Under the pieces are notes generated by a model. It saw only the letters and a program-made list of their open reading frames with translations. It was not told the origin of the DNA and searched no databases. From IMG/VR virus record IMGVR_UViG_3300010397_000045, positions 1 through 64,000 of that record: DNA of 64,000 bases; one strand, given 5' to 3'. Position numbers and translations under genes: made by a program. How positions within the stretch are numbered: the stretch's first letter is position 1; every line of letters begins with the position of its first letter. Below are positions 31,400 to 40,530 of the stretch, piece by piece. Source of the DNA: a virus.

Positions 31400-33421
31400 G
31401 TGGGAACTAACATTGTCTTCACCCCAGCGCTGCAGGCGCCTATCGGACTCATGCCATCTACGGGCGCGGTTGCCTGCGTTGGCAACTCATCTGGAGGTGG
31501 GGCCTTTGCGGCTGTGCAACCGCCGCAGGGTGCCTTGTTGTTTGTGACCGCCGCGCCGTCGATGGCGTTGGGCGTAGGCACGCAGGCGGGTGCCGTTGGG
31601 TTGGCGGGTCAGCAGGCTGCGGTCACGCAGCGTGCGGCAACATTGCGTAACCCCGCAGTCGGAGGCGTGGGCCTAGCTGGGCAGGCGCCTGTCGTTGCAG
31701 TGACTACAAGTCAGTTGAGTGCCAACCTGATTTACTCGGATAACGTCAAGGGGCCTAACTGGCAGGGCGACGCGTCGTTCGGTACTGGGAGTGCCGTCAA
31801 CTATCAGGATACGACCCACCCACAGAGTGGCCATACGTACTCCATAGCGGTGCCGGCCAACACAGTCTGGCAGCCGCAGAGTACCAATTGGGACGGCTCC
31901 CTGGGGGGTGGGTTCGGCGCTGACATCTCGCCTTATGTTGGGTTGCAATTCGATCTTTGGACGGCGAACCCGACCCACCAGTTCGACATGCAGGCGCACT
32001 ACGATGGCATCGTGGTGTCGGGTGGTCAGCCGGTCGTGGCGCCGACATACCTGGATAACATCACGGAGGTCGTTGGTACCCTCGCCGGCAGTGGGTGGAA
32101 CACTAAGTTGTTCATACCGAGCGTTGTGTTGGGTCAGCTCGGCAATGTGGTCGGGTATCAGTTCTACATACGCGACAACAATGTCGGTACGGTGTACCTT
32201 GACAACGTTCAGTGGGTGGCCGGCCCCTTTAGTTGGATCTACTCGGGAGGACAGGCGCGGACCTGGAACGGGAGTTCCTACACGCGCGACCCCTCCACCC
32301 CATTCAATGGTTGGTCCGATGCCAGCAGCAATGCGTCGACTAACTACGCGCAGGACCCCAGTGGTCTATCGGTCAAGTGTGGACCTACGGGCTTGCAGAA
32401 TCCGAGCGGTACGGTTGCTCCGGTGATAACGGATCTGTGGGTGGCGTATCAGGGTCAGACCGCGCCGGGGCAGGCAACCATCGGAGGTACCAACAACAGT
32501 TCGTTGTTCGGCTCGGTGGATTCGATGACGCTGGCATGGACTTCGCAACCTGGGTCGTTCCCCATATCCGGTTACAACATCTACCGCAGTGAGGATCTGT
32601 TTGTAACCCGTGTCAAGCTCAACTCCAGTCTGATTCCGGCTGGTACGACGAATTACCAGGACAACACGGCCGTCAACTGCGTCGCCACCTTCTGCGGCGG
32701 TTCGACCAACCCACAATCGGGTGCCCCGGCGCTGTGGTGGCCTGCGCGTAACTACCGTTACAAAGTTGAGGCGGTGGATTCGCAGGGTACGGTAGGTCCG
32801 CTCAGCGCCACGCAGAAGATGTACGTTTACAACTTCAACTCCGGCGGTCAGAACAACCCTACGATCAATGGGAATCCCGCCGGTGGCATGAAGTGGGGTG
32901 GAGACCTCGGTGGTGGCTTCGAGCTGTCGTACAACGACACTGGACCTAACGAGACAGGTCGCGCGATCCTGGTAGGTGACAACGCGGGCTACTGGTTGCC
33001 TACTTCGGGTTATATCTATCCGCAGTGGGCGAAACAGGTGGGAGGCACCGATTACTTTTACATCGATATCAACTTCGCGATCGTTGGCGGCCTGACGTTG
33101 CATGCTGAGTTGAATCCCAACGATCATAAGATCGATTTGTTGGCCTCGGCGCACGCGGCCCCAGGCAACGCCCCGGGTAACCCGTCGTTGGATCTGACGG
33201 CGTACTGCTACGCGGTCAACGGCGTGGTCGATTCCCGTTGGCCCAACATGCCGATGTCCGCCATCCCCACCGGCGTCTACTGTACGTTTAAGGTGCCGCG
33301 CACGCACTACATGACCGATGCGGGTACGTTGCAAAACTGTGTGTACAAATGGTTGATCAACAAGTGGGGTGGATCGATTGGCAACGGAACTCGGTTCGAC
33401 AAGATCTTCTACGGACCTTAG
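31400..33421 (+). CDS. Virion adhesin: repeats, CBM-like domains and a fibronectin III-like domain
   Basis: 673 residues, GTG start. Residues 1-95 hold about four degenerate repeats (MPSTGAVACVG, GAVGLAGQQAAV, VGGVGLAGQAPVV). Next, a jelly-roll module (IYSDNVKGPNWQ ... VYLDNVQWVAGPF) looks like a carbohydrate-binding domain. About 325-460 contains GYNIYRSEDL and YRYKVEAVDSQGTVGPL, a fibronectin III-like fold. The C-terminal 190 residues form a second beta-rich module with W and Y clusters. Probably displayed on the particle to bind glycans. Confidence 0.65.
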   Translation: MGTNIVFTPALQAPIGLMPSTGAVACVGNSSGGGAFAAVQPPQGALLFVTAAPSMALGVGTQAGAVGLAGQQAAVTQRAATLRNPAVGGVGLAGQAPVVAVTTSQLSANLIYSDNVKGPNWQGDASFGTGSAVNYQDTTHPQSGHTYSIAVPANTVWQPQSTNWDGSLGGGFGADISPYVGLQFDLWTANPTHQFDMQAHYDGIVVSGGQPVVAPTYLDNITEVVGTLAGSGWNTKLFIPSVVLGQLGNVVGYQFYIRDNNVGTVYLDNVQWVAGPFSWIYSGGQARTWNGSSYTRDPSTPFNGWSDASSNASTNYAQDPSGLSVKCGPTGLQNPSGTVAPVITDLWVAYQGQTAPGQATIGGTNNSSLFGSVDSMTLAWTSQPGSFPISGYNIYRSEDLFVTRVKLNSSLIPAGTTNYQDNTAVNCVATFCGGSTNPQSGAPALWWPARNYRYKVEAVDSQGTVGPLSATQKMYVYNFNSGGQNNPTINGNPAGGMKWGGDLGGGFELSYNDTGPNETGRAILVGDNAGYWLPTSGYIYPQWAKQVGGTDYFYIDINFAIVGGLTLHAELNPNDHKIDLLASAHAAPGNAPGNPSLDLTAYCYAVNGVVDSRWPNMPMSAIPTGVYCTFKVPRTHYMTDAGTLQNCVYKWLINKWGGSIGNGTRFDKIFYGP

Positions 33422-34822
33422 ATGGCTATCACTGCGCCCTGCCCCGTCGCCAAAGTAACTGTCACCGCTGCAGGTGGTATGTGGCGTTGCAACCATGCCG
33501 GGTTCAACACGACGTTGTATGGATACTTCACGTTCTCGGCATTGCCAACGCAGGCGGGTTACAAGTATCTGGTGCAGTTCTACAACACGAGCGGCGCCGC
33601 GGTAGGCGTGGCGGTCGATCCGTCCTCTTACACGCACCACGACCACGGCATCGGGTCGGCCAATTGGACAGTATACTCCATACCATTGTCGGCGTTCGGC
33701 AGCATCGGGACGGTAGGCGGCGTTAGCATCAAAGACAACAGCGGCGCCGCATCTAACACGTTCTACCTGTCGGCTGTTGGGTTCTGGGGCAGCCCGGCCA
33801 GCGGCTTCAGGTTCGCACCTGGGCACTATGCGCATAGCCGGTTTGGTTATCACTTCGACACGCAGACCGTCTTCGACGGCATCATCAGTGATCTGCAGAC
33901 ATTGCCCGTGCCGTTCCGTGGTGTGTCCATCAACGCCTACTACGGTAATTTCGATAGGGGTACGAGCAGTGCCGACTTCAGTCAGGGTATAACCAACGTC
34001 CGTACCGTGTTGGACGCGGCCCTGGCGGCTGGCAAGTTCGTGGGGTTACATTTCAGTGAGCAGAACTTCACCAGCTCGGCGTTCCCCAATTCACCGACCT
34101 ATCCGACGTGGTGGAACTCCGGGTGGTGCAAGACTGGCAGCGTTCCGCAGATCTACGCCGATCTGACGCAGACGGCCGTAGTCAACACCATCACGGCGCA
34201 GATCCAGGCTTATGGCGCAGCGTTCAAGGATCACCCGGCGCTCGCGTGGTTCAGCCCGTTTGACGACTCGTCGATTAGCACGACCAACTTTGATGGGACC
34301 ACGTACTACGCGAACCGGGTGTCACTGTTCCAAGTGGCAAGAAACGCCTTCCCTCGGACGATGATACGAGGCTACTGGAGTTTCACCAATCAGGCAGCCG
34401 CGCAGTACCAGGCGTTGATTCAAAGTTGCTTCAACTTGGGGGGCTTCCTGTTGGCGTCTCCCGACCCGCCGCTCGTCGGGCCTCTTCAGTCTAACATCAA
34501 TCGGGACATTACCGGGTACCGCGTCTACAGGGGTGACATAGGCACGGTTGATTTCAGGCCCAACTATCGCGTGGCTGCTGAGGTCCAGGACATCGGGCTG
34601 AGTGTGTCGCAGAATAACCTCTCCACACCTTCGAATATATTCACGTACCTGACGTCGACCAGCCAGATCAACCCATCGTTCATGATCTGGCAACAGGAGA
34701 GTGACGGCAACGCGCAGACCAGCTGGTCGGCTATCAAGACCTACGTGGCAGGTCTCGGTGGTCCCAATTATGGTATCCGGGTAACCTCGCCTAACGACGG
34801 GTTTGCATATCAACTCCTATGA
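33422..34822 (+). CDS. Putative virion-associated glycoside hydrolase-like protein with CBM-like domain
   Basis: 466 residues. The first ~115 residues form a beta-sandwich whose end, VYSIPLSAFGSIGTVGGVSI then FYLSAVGFWG, parallels a domain in the preceding protein. Residues ~120-440 alternate helices and strands like a (beta/alpha)8 barrel, with VSINAYYGNF, GKFVGLHFSEQN, LAWFSPFDDSS, FLLASPDPP and FMIWQQESDG at likely strand ends; acidic residues there could be catalytic. A depolymerase or glycan-binding barrel is inferred; no GH family is assigned. Confidence 0.55.
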   Translation: MAITAPCPVAKVTVTAAGGMWRCNHAGFNTTLYGYFTFSALPTQAGYKYLVQFYNTSGAAVGVAVDPSSYTHHDHGIGSANWTVYSIPLSAFGSIGTVGGVSIKDNSGAASNTFYLSAVGFWGSPASGFRFAPGHYAHSRFGYHFDTQTVFDGIISDLQTLPVPFRGVSINAYYGNFDRGTSSADFSQGITNVRTVLDAALAAGKFVGLHFSEQNFTSSAFPNSPTYPTWWNSGWCKTGSVPQIYADLTQTAVVNTITAQIQAYGAAFKDHPALAWFSPFDDSSISTTNFDGTTYYANRVSLFQVARNAFPRTMIRGYWSFTNQAAAQYQALIQSCFNLGGFLLASPDPPLVGPLQSNINRDITGYRVYRGDIGTVDFRPNYRVAAEVQDIGLSVSQNNLSTPSNIFTYLTSTSQINPSFMIWQQESDGNAQTSWSAIKTYVAGLGGPNYGIRVTSPNDGFAYQLL

Positions 34823-35562
34823 CGTTCGCACTCAGATCAAAAACTGGATTAGTACCTAACGGGCCGTCGTCGTTCCCGGCGGGCGTGACGCCGGGTGACC
34901 TGTTGGTTGGGTTTACGGCGACTGATGGCAACGGTCAGACGTTTACCACGCCCAACCCAGGCGGTACGCAACCGTGGGTCAGGCTGGGTACGGCTGTCAA
35001 TGCGACCTCCGTGTGTGTCATTGCGCGTTTCTACCAGGCAGGTGACACGGTGCCGCCGTTCGTGTGGTCCGGTGGCAATGTCGAGGCTGACATTGCGGCG
35101 TTCTCGGGCGGCACGTACACCGACCTGGCGACCATCGTCGATCAGTATTCGGACCGCGCTTCTACGAGCACCACGCTGATAGTGTTGAATGGTGGATCAT
35201 TAGCGCCCACGAAAGACAACGGCTTGGCTATCATGGGTGGCCGGATACGCAAGACCAGCGTGTCTGACGCTGCGACGTTCAGCGCCATGCCGACTGGTTT
35301 TACCAAGCTCTCGAGTGCAAATCCAAACGGCAACAATCAGGCGACGGTCTGGATGTATTCCATCCAGGGCGCCAAGGCTACGATCGCACTCCAGCAGACT
35401 GTTGCGATGAACGTGCCAGAGAGTGCGGGCCAGAACACCCAGGGGTTGGGGATGGTGCTGTTCGTCGGTACGGCCGTACCTTCTGGGGCTGTCGCGCTGG
35501 CTGGAGGCAACCCGAACGTCATACGTGCGCTCAATTCCGTACTCACACCGGTGACTGCCTAA
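34819..35562 (+). CDS. Virion beta-sandwich protein
   Basis: 247 residues, beta-rich. AGVTPGDLLVGFTATDGNGQ is a typical opening of a jelly-roll seen in phage decoration or adhesion proteins. The C-terminus (VPSGAVALAGGNPNVIRAL) is a single copy of the repeat that begins the array-bearing genes. ATGA overlap with the hydrolase-like gene. Confidence 0.6.
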   Translation: MTFALRSKTGLVPNGPSSFPAGVTPGDLLVGFTATDGNGQTFTTPNPGGTQPWVRLGTAVNATSVCVIARFYQAGDTVPPFVWSGGNVEADIAAFSGGTYTDLATIVDQYSDRASTSTTLIVLNGGSLAPTKDNGLAIMGGRIRKTSVSDAATFSAMPTGFTKLSSANPNGNNQATVWMYSIQGAKATIALQQTVAMNVPESAGQNTQGLGMVLFVGTAVPSGAVALAGGNPNVIRALNSVLTPVTA

Positions 35563-38259
35563 ATGCCAGGCTCAATACGCCAGAAAGTCACGCTGGACCC
35601 GACGCCGTCCGACATGGATATGATGTTCGGCACGCCTGAGGCCATGTGGGCGGCATTCCCACTGGCTACGTTGCCGGGTAGCACCATCCTGGCGATGACG
35701 CAGATCGCCAACCTGTCCAGTAACACCATCACGGCTTTTTCCGATACCGTCAATGGCTCCTGGCCATCGGCGTTGCGACGCCTGAGTAATCCGTCCTTCG
35801 GCAGTGACAACGCCTTGTGGTGTCTGCAGAACGCAGCGTCTATCCCTGCCGGGGCGTTCGGCCGGGCGACTTCGGCTGGCACCAAGACCACACTGACGGA
35901 CAACAATAACACGTGGACTACCAACCAATGGGCGGGCGCTTTCTTCCGCAGCGTCAACCAGGCGTTCGAGACGACCGTGCTGTCCAACACGGCGCACACG
36001 CTCACGTTGAGTTCGTCACTGCCTGCGGCGGTTGCCAACGGTGAGACGTATGTCGTAGGTGGGTGGTTGAAGGCGACAGCCAGTGGCTTCGATGACTTCA
36101 ACGCGTTCACTATAGTCGAGGTGCAGGGAGTGGCGGCATCGTCACTCATCGACCACAACGCCGCGGTCACTACTACGTCCACTCCTGGCACTAACGATAT
36201 CTCGACGGGCTCCATAGCGGGAGGCTCGGCGCCGGCGACCATCGTGTGCTTCGGTGTCAACGATGTTGATAATCACACGACGTACGTGCCATTGGCGGAC
36301 ACGACGGCGACGGATGACGGTACGGCCTGGTCGTGGAGCCTCGGCCAGCCGATCATGCGCATTCAGCATTACAACAAGACCAACCCAGGTACGTTCACGG
36401 GTCACTTCAGCTCGCAGGCCACGGGTGGAGACCATTACCAGTCGTTCATAGTCGGTCTACGGGACGCGACCAACGCCCCGACGGCAGGCAGTATCGCGCT
36501 GACCGGTCTCGGGCCGGTCATGAATATTGGCATTAAGGTCTCCACGGCATCCTTGGGGTTGACTGGAGTTGCATCGGCCGTATTGCCTGGTGTTGCCCCA
36601 CAGATGTTGCAGGGTGTGCTGCAGCTTGTTGGATTGGCACCGCAACTCGCTCTCGGCATCATACTGACAGGCGGTGGAAACCTGGGGTTGACAGGCAACG
36701 CTCCGGTTCTGTCCACCGGCAATACGACTCTGATACCCGGTACCGGAAGCGCGCAGATCACAGGCGCCGCCCCTGGACTGCTCCCCAAGGTTATACCGAC
36801 CGCAGGCGCGCTCGGGTTGGTGGGAGCGGCTCCGCAGTTGGGCCTGAACATCGTCATGGGTGGTGTCACCACAGGGGCATTGAGCCTGGCGTCGAGCGGC
36901 CCCAGCATCGGTCCCGGGATCGTACCTCCGGCCGGGACCATCGTATTGACGGCCGTCGGGTTGCGTGCGCCTAACATAGCCCCTTCTGCCGGTAGCCTGA
37001 CACTGACCGGACTGGCTCCGACACCCAACCAGGGCTCACCCATAGCGGTGCCGGCTGCGGTTGCGATTTCCATGCAGGGGGTGGCGCCCAACCTGACTTT
37101 GAGCGTGCCAGCTCCGCCTACCGCCAACCTGGTGCTGGGTGGGTACGCTCCGCAGTTGTTCTTCCAGTATTTCCTGACGCCGGGCACAGGTGCCCTATCT
37201 GTGGTTGGCAACCTTCTTGGGGGGCAGGTCACCAACGTCCAGTTGGGTACGACGCCGGGCCAGGTGCTCATCTCTGGTGCGGCGCCTGCACTGGGTATAA
37301 GGCTCAACACGGCGGCCGGCGCGTTGGTTGTCGCGGGTCAGGCACCCGTGATTGTTGCCGGTACAGTGTTGGTACCGAGTACGGCGGCGTTGCAATTCTC
37401 GGGGGCGGCTCCCGCGTTTGCCGGCGGGCTCGGGTTGGCACCGAGCGCCGGAAGCCTGTCACTCGCCGGCACGGCGCCGGTGGTGACGCGGACGAACGTC
37501 ATACCCGCGGGCTCTGTGGCCATCGCGGGGCAGGCACCGAAGTTGGGTCTGACGATAGCCCCGTCGGTTGGCAACCTGGCATTCGCGGGTGCGGCGGGTA
37601 CGGTCAACGGCCAGACCATCATCGTACCATCCGTAGGCGCGTTGTCGTTCTCCGGCTCTGTTCCGACGCAGAATTACTTCAGGACGCCTTCGCCGGGTGC
37701 GGTGGCCCTCGCGACGGCACCCCCGGTACTCAATCTCGGCATGACTCCAGCCGTCGGGTCGTTGGCTGTGTTGGGTGGCGCGGCATCTGTGTCACAGGCA
37801 GGTTTGCCACTTCCGCAGACTGGCGTGATCGCCGTGACGGGCGCGGCGCCTCGGATGGACCTACGTATTGCGGTGCCGGCGGGTGGGCTCGCGCTGTCGA
37901 GCGCCCTACCTTTGGTCAACTCGCTTACGACGTTGACACCTGCGGCGGGGTCAATTACTTTTGCGTCTGTTGGTTCAGGTGTTTTACACGTGGGTGTCAT
38001 CGTCCCACCATCTGGCCGGGTCGGGTTCTCGAGCGATCCGTCGCAGATGTCGCGGCAGGGGTTCGCGGCACCAGGTACGGTCAGGATCAGCATCAACGGC
38101 GGCGTCCCGATCGTATACCAGACTACCAACGGATTCATCATCCCGGGCACCGCAAGCCTGAGCATGGTTGGTCAGCCGGCTATCAACTCGCTGTACACCA
38201 TGGACGATCCGCTGATAGTCATCTTGCCGGGTCCCGTGGACTACATAGTCATACTGTAA
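35563..38259 (+). CDS. Large repeat protein with N-terminal beta-sandwich
   Basis: 898 residues. The first ~310 residues match the product at 45317-46333 (shared LPGSTILA/AGSTILV, ANLS, VNG, DD-Y/F-N landmarks), so the genes are paralogues. From about 310 to 880 there are roughly two dozen degenerate repeats of about 22 residues, e.g. PSAGSLTLTGLAP and PTAGALGLVGAAPQLGLNI. Regular G-x-L-x-L-x-G-x-A-P turns suggest a beta-solenoid. The end, ILPGPVDYIVIL, is distinct. Possible fibre or shell decoration; role inferred. Confidence 0.65.
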   Translation: MPGSIRQKVTLDPTPSDMDMMFGTPEAMWAAFPLATLPGSTILAMTQIANLSSNTITAFSDTVNGSWPSALRRLSNPSFGSDNALWCLQNAASIPAGAFGRATSAGTKTTLTDNNNTWTTNQWAGAFFRSVNQAFETTVLSNTAHTLTLSSSLPAAVANGETYVVGGWLKATASGFDDFNAFTIVEVQGVAASSLIDHNAAVTTTSTPGTNDISTGSIAGGSAPATIVCFGVNDVDNHTTYVPLADTTATDDGTAWSWSLGQPIMRIQHYNKTNPGTFTGHFSSQATGGDHYQSFIVGLRDATNAPTAGSIALTGLGPVMNIGIKVSTASLGLTGVASAVLPGVAPQMLQGVLQLVGLAPQLALGIILTGGGNLGLTGNAPVLSTGNTTLIPGTGSAQITGAAPGLLPKVIPTAGALGLVGAAPQLGLNIVMGGVTTGALSLASSGPSIGPGIVPPAGTIVLTAVGLRAPNIAPSAGSLTLTGLAPTPNQGSPIAVPAAVAISMQGVAPNLTLSVPAPPTANLVLGGYAPQLFFQYFLTPGTGALSVVGNLLGGQVTNVQLGTTPGQVLISGAAPALGIRLNTAAGALVVAGQAPVIVAGTVLVPSTAALQFSGAAPAFAGGLGLAPSAGSLSLAGTAPVVTRTNVIPAGSVAIAGQAPKLGLTIAPSVGNLAFAGAAGTVNGQTIIVPSVGALSFSGSVPTQNYFRTPSPGAVALATAPPVLNLGMTPAVGSLAVLGGAASVSQAGLPLPQTGVIAVTGAAPRMDLRIAVPAGGLALSSALPLVNSLTTLTPAAGSITFASVGSGVLHVGVIVPPSGRVGFSSDPSQMSRQGFAAPGTVRISINGGVPIVYQTTNGFIIPGTASLSMVGQPAINSLYTMDDPLIVILPGPVDYIVIL

Positions 38260-38269
38260 GGGTGCATCG

Positions 38270-38590
38270 ATGCTTCAATTTCCAGACATAGACCCAGATG
38301 CGATCAGAGTCCTGGCGTTTGACGCCAGCAACCAGTTGCGGCCGGATGAAGTGTTGATGGGTGGGGTTACGATCCTGGCGTTGATATGCACGGCCGGGTT
38401 GGACCCGAACCCCAACGGCATGGTCATCGGCCCGACCTCATACGACCCTGCCGGGCGGCAGATGCTGGTTCCGGTGGCTCCCACCCTGCTTCGCAACGGT
38501 AACGATTACGAGATCGAGGTCGCATCTGCCACGAACCAACCCCCGAAGTTGATCGTGGGCCGCGCGCTACTGTCTGTCAGGATATCATAG
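38270..38590 (+). CDS. Small structural protein
   Basis: 106 residues, beta-rich: AFDASNQLRPDEVLMGGVTI and LVGRALLSVRIS-like ends resemble phage virion proteins built on a strand-rich adaptor fold. GGTGCATCG spacing to the previous gene is short. Function unknown. Confidence 0.6.
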   Translation: MLQFPDIDPDAIRVLAFDASNQLRPDEVLMGGVTILALICTAGLDPNPNGMVIGPTSYDPAGRQMLVPVAPTLLRNGNDYEIEVASATNQPPKLIVGRALLSVRIS

Positions 38591-38592
38591 CT

Positions 38593-40497
38593 ATGCCTAT
38601 CCACAAAACATCGGGTGGTTGGCAGTGGGGTAATAACGGTCACGTGTACCCCAACCGCGAGGGTGCCGAGAAGCAGGCGGCCGCGGCGCACGCGCATGGT
38701 TTTACCGGAGACGCCAACGCCGCAGGCGTCGCCCTGCGTTCGCCCCAAGGCCGTCTGCTGTTCCTCAAACGCAGCGACGCCGGCGATCACCCTGGTGAGT
38801 GGTGCTTTCCCGGTGGGAAGATCGAGGCGGGCGAGGATTCACTGGCTGCGGCGTTGCGTGAGACCCGTGAAGAGACGGGACACAACGTCAAAGAGACGAC
38901 GCCGGTTGAGTCACGCAACGGATTTGCGACGTTTGCGGAAGCGGTCGAGCAAGAGTTCGTCCCGGCCTTGAACGAGGAACACACGGCCTACGCCTGGGCG
39001 AACCCGTGGGACGCGCCAGAGCCGTTGCATCCGGGCGTCAAGGAGACTTTGAGCATGCTGTCGTCAAACCGCATACACGATGCTGACACGTTGGATTTTG
39101 CCGGGTACTACGCGCCCGAGAAGATCCGGGGCACGGAGAAGCGTCGCATAACCCCGGAAGGGTTTATGGTCATCGAGGGTAATCCGATCGCCCGCATAGG
39201 TGAGCAGGTCTACAACTCGCGCGAGATCAACAAGGATGTGTCCACCGATGACCCGAAATACATCAAGCCCAACGGCTCCGGCGTCATCGTAGTCGAGCGC
39301 CTCGAGGAAGAGGTGTTCCACCCGGAGACGCTCGCCTCCTTCGAAGGCAAGGATCTGACCATCGAACACCCTCCAGAGGGTGTTGATATCACCAACTGGA
39401 AAAATATGACCGTGGGGCATGTGCAGAACGTGCGCCGCGGGACTGGCATCGAAGACGACCTGGTGCTCGCCGACATCATAGTCAAAGATCCGATGGCGAT
39501 CGAGCACATCAACAAATACCTCCCGGAAATCTCGGCCGGTTACCGTGCCGATTACGAGCCGGTCGAGCCTGGGAGGGCTATTCAGCGCAACATTATCGGC
39601 AATCATGTGGCCGGGGTAAAAGCCGGGCGCGCAGGTGCCCGGGTTGCAATCCGTGACCATGCAATAGATACAGGAGACATAGATATGCCCACGCCAAACC
39701 GGACGTCAGTGTTGCGCGCAGTGCTCGCAGCAATTGGGGTCAAGACGGAAGACGTTGCCCGAGTCGAGTCGGCCGTGAGTGCGGTCGACACTATCGACGA
39801 GTCCAGCAACGAGAAGGAGACCGCGAAGAAGATGCACGAGATTTCGAATGACATGAAGGCCGTCAAGGACTGGATGGCTGCACGCGATGCCGAGCGCGAG
39901 GAGGAGAAGAAGATTGCGAAGGAGGCGCTCGACAAGAAGACGCGCGATGCTGAGAAGGAGGAGACCGAGAAGGCTGCGGCAGCCAAGGAGTTGGCTGAGA
40001 AAGAAGCTGTCGGTGACACCATCATCGAGGCCGAGGGCACCGGTAGCGCGGTCAACCTGGGCAAGACCTGGAAAGGGTCGATGACGGGCGACGCAGCCGC
40101 CGAGGAGCCGATCCTCTCGGCGATCAACGCCCGCGCGGAGATCCTGGCACCGGGAGCTCCTAAGCTCACGGCGGACTCTATCAAGGGCAATCAGGGGCGT
40201 GCTCTCGCGGCACATCTGCGTTACGTGTTGACGCAGCATGCCACCACTCCCACCGGCCGCGTCAATGTGCAGCAGTTTCTCGTTGGTGATTCGATTGAGA
40301 AATTGAGTGGCACCAAGCTGGTAGGTGTGTTCAACGGTGCCGCGGCGTTGGCCCGTGCCAAGAACAACCAGTTGTCGTTGGTGACGGCGCGTCGCGCGAC
40401 TTCTGATGGAGTTAGCAAGGCGCCACGTACCGCGGCCGAGATCAATGCTGCCAACCGTGAGTATTGGGCAAAACGTAACGGCGGGGCGTCTTCGTAA
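38593..40497 (+). CDS. Nudix hydrolase-DUF2213 prohead protease-scaffold fusion
   Basis: 634 residues in three parts. About 1-160: N-terminal segment GGWQWGNNGHVY, then a Nudix fold with the box GKIEAGEDSLAAALRETREE (75-94; G75, E81, R89, E90, E93, E94 all present). About 175-355: DUF2213, a phage head maturation protease family, with DLTIEHPPEG and LPEISAGYRADY holding plausible His and Ser catalytic residues. About 365-634: charged coiled coil (REEEKKIAKEALDKKTRDAE) plus a C-terminal helix region, typical of scaffolds. It should shape and mature the prohead; the Nudix domain is an extra activity. Confidence 0.88.
   Translation: MPIHKTSGGWQWGNNGHVYPNREGAEKQAAAAHAHGFTGDANAAGVALRSPQGRLLFLKRSDAGDHPGEWCFPGGKIEAGEDSLAAALRETREETGHNVKETTPVESRNGFATFAEAVEQEFVPALNEEHTAYAWANPWDAPEPLHPGVKETLSMLSSNRIHDADTLDFAGYYAPEKIRGTEKRRITPEGFMVIEGNPIARIGEQVYNSREINKDVSTDDPKYIKPNGSGVIVVERLEEEVFHPETLASFEGKDLTIEHPPEGVDITNWKNMTVGHVQNVRRGTGIEDDLVLADIIVKDPMAIEHINKYLPEISAGYRADYEPVEPGRAIQRNIIGNHVAGVKAGRAGARVAIRDHAIDTGDIDMPTPNRTSVLRAVLAAIGVKTEDVARVESAVSAVDTIDESSNEKETAKKMHEISNDMKAVKDWMAARDAEREEEKKIAKEALDKKTRDAEKEETEKAAAAKELAEKEAVGDTIIEAEGTGSAVNLGKTWKGSMTGDAAAEEPILSAINARAEILAPGAPKLTADSIKGNQGRALAAHLRYVLTQHATTPTGRVNVQQFLVGDSIEKLSGTKLVGVFNGAAALARAKNNQLSLVTARRATSDGVSKAPRTAAEINAANREYWAKRNGGASS
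39685..40497 (+). CDS. Nested scaffold protein from an internal start
   Basis: An in-frame ATG at 39685 (residue 365 of the fusion) is preceded by AGGAGA seven bases away, a strong ribosome site inside coding sequence. The predicted 270-residue product would be scaffold without protease, the arrangement of lambda C/Nu3 and related phages. The start sits right at the protease-scaffold boundary, which supports the idea. Confidence 0.65.
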   Translation: MPTPNRTSVLRAVLAAIGVKTEDVARVESAVSAVDTIDESSNEKETAKKMHEISNDMKAVKDWMAARDAEREEEKKIAKEALDKKTRDAEKEETEKAAAAKELAEKEAVGDTIIEAEGTGSAVNLGKTWKGSMTGDAAAEEPILSAINARAEILAPGAPKLTADSIKGNQGRALAAHLRYVLTQHATTPTGRVNVQQFLVGDSIEKLSGTKLVGVFNGAAALARAKNNQLSLVTARRATSDGVSKAPRTAAEINAANREYWAKRNGGASS

Positions 40498-40530
40498 AAC
40501 CCTGGCCATTTCATAGAAAGAGGATACAAC

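Noticed and set aside
32366-33853. 495-residue minus-strand frame
   Set aside because: Arg/Val-rich antisense of the adhesin and hydrolase-like genes; no ribosome site or domain.
39706-40509. 267-residue minus-strand frame opposite the scaffold
   Set aside because: Leu/Arg-rich antisense shadow of the Glu/Lys coiled coil.
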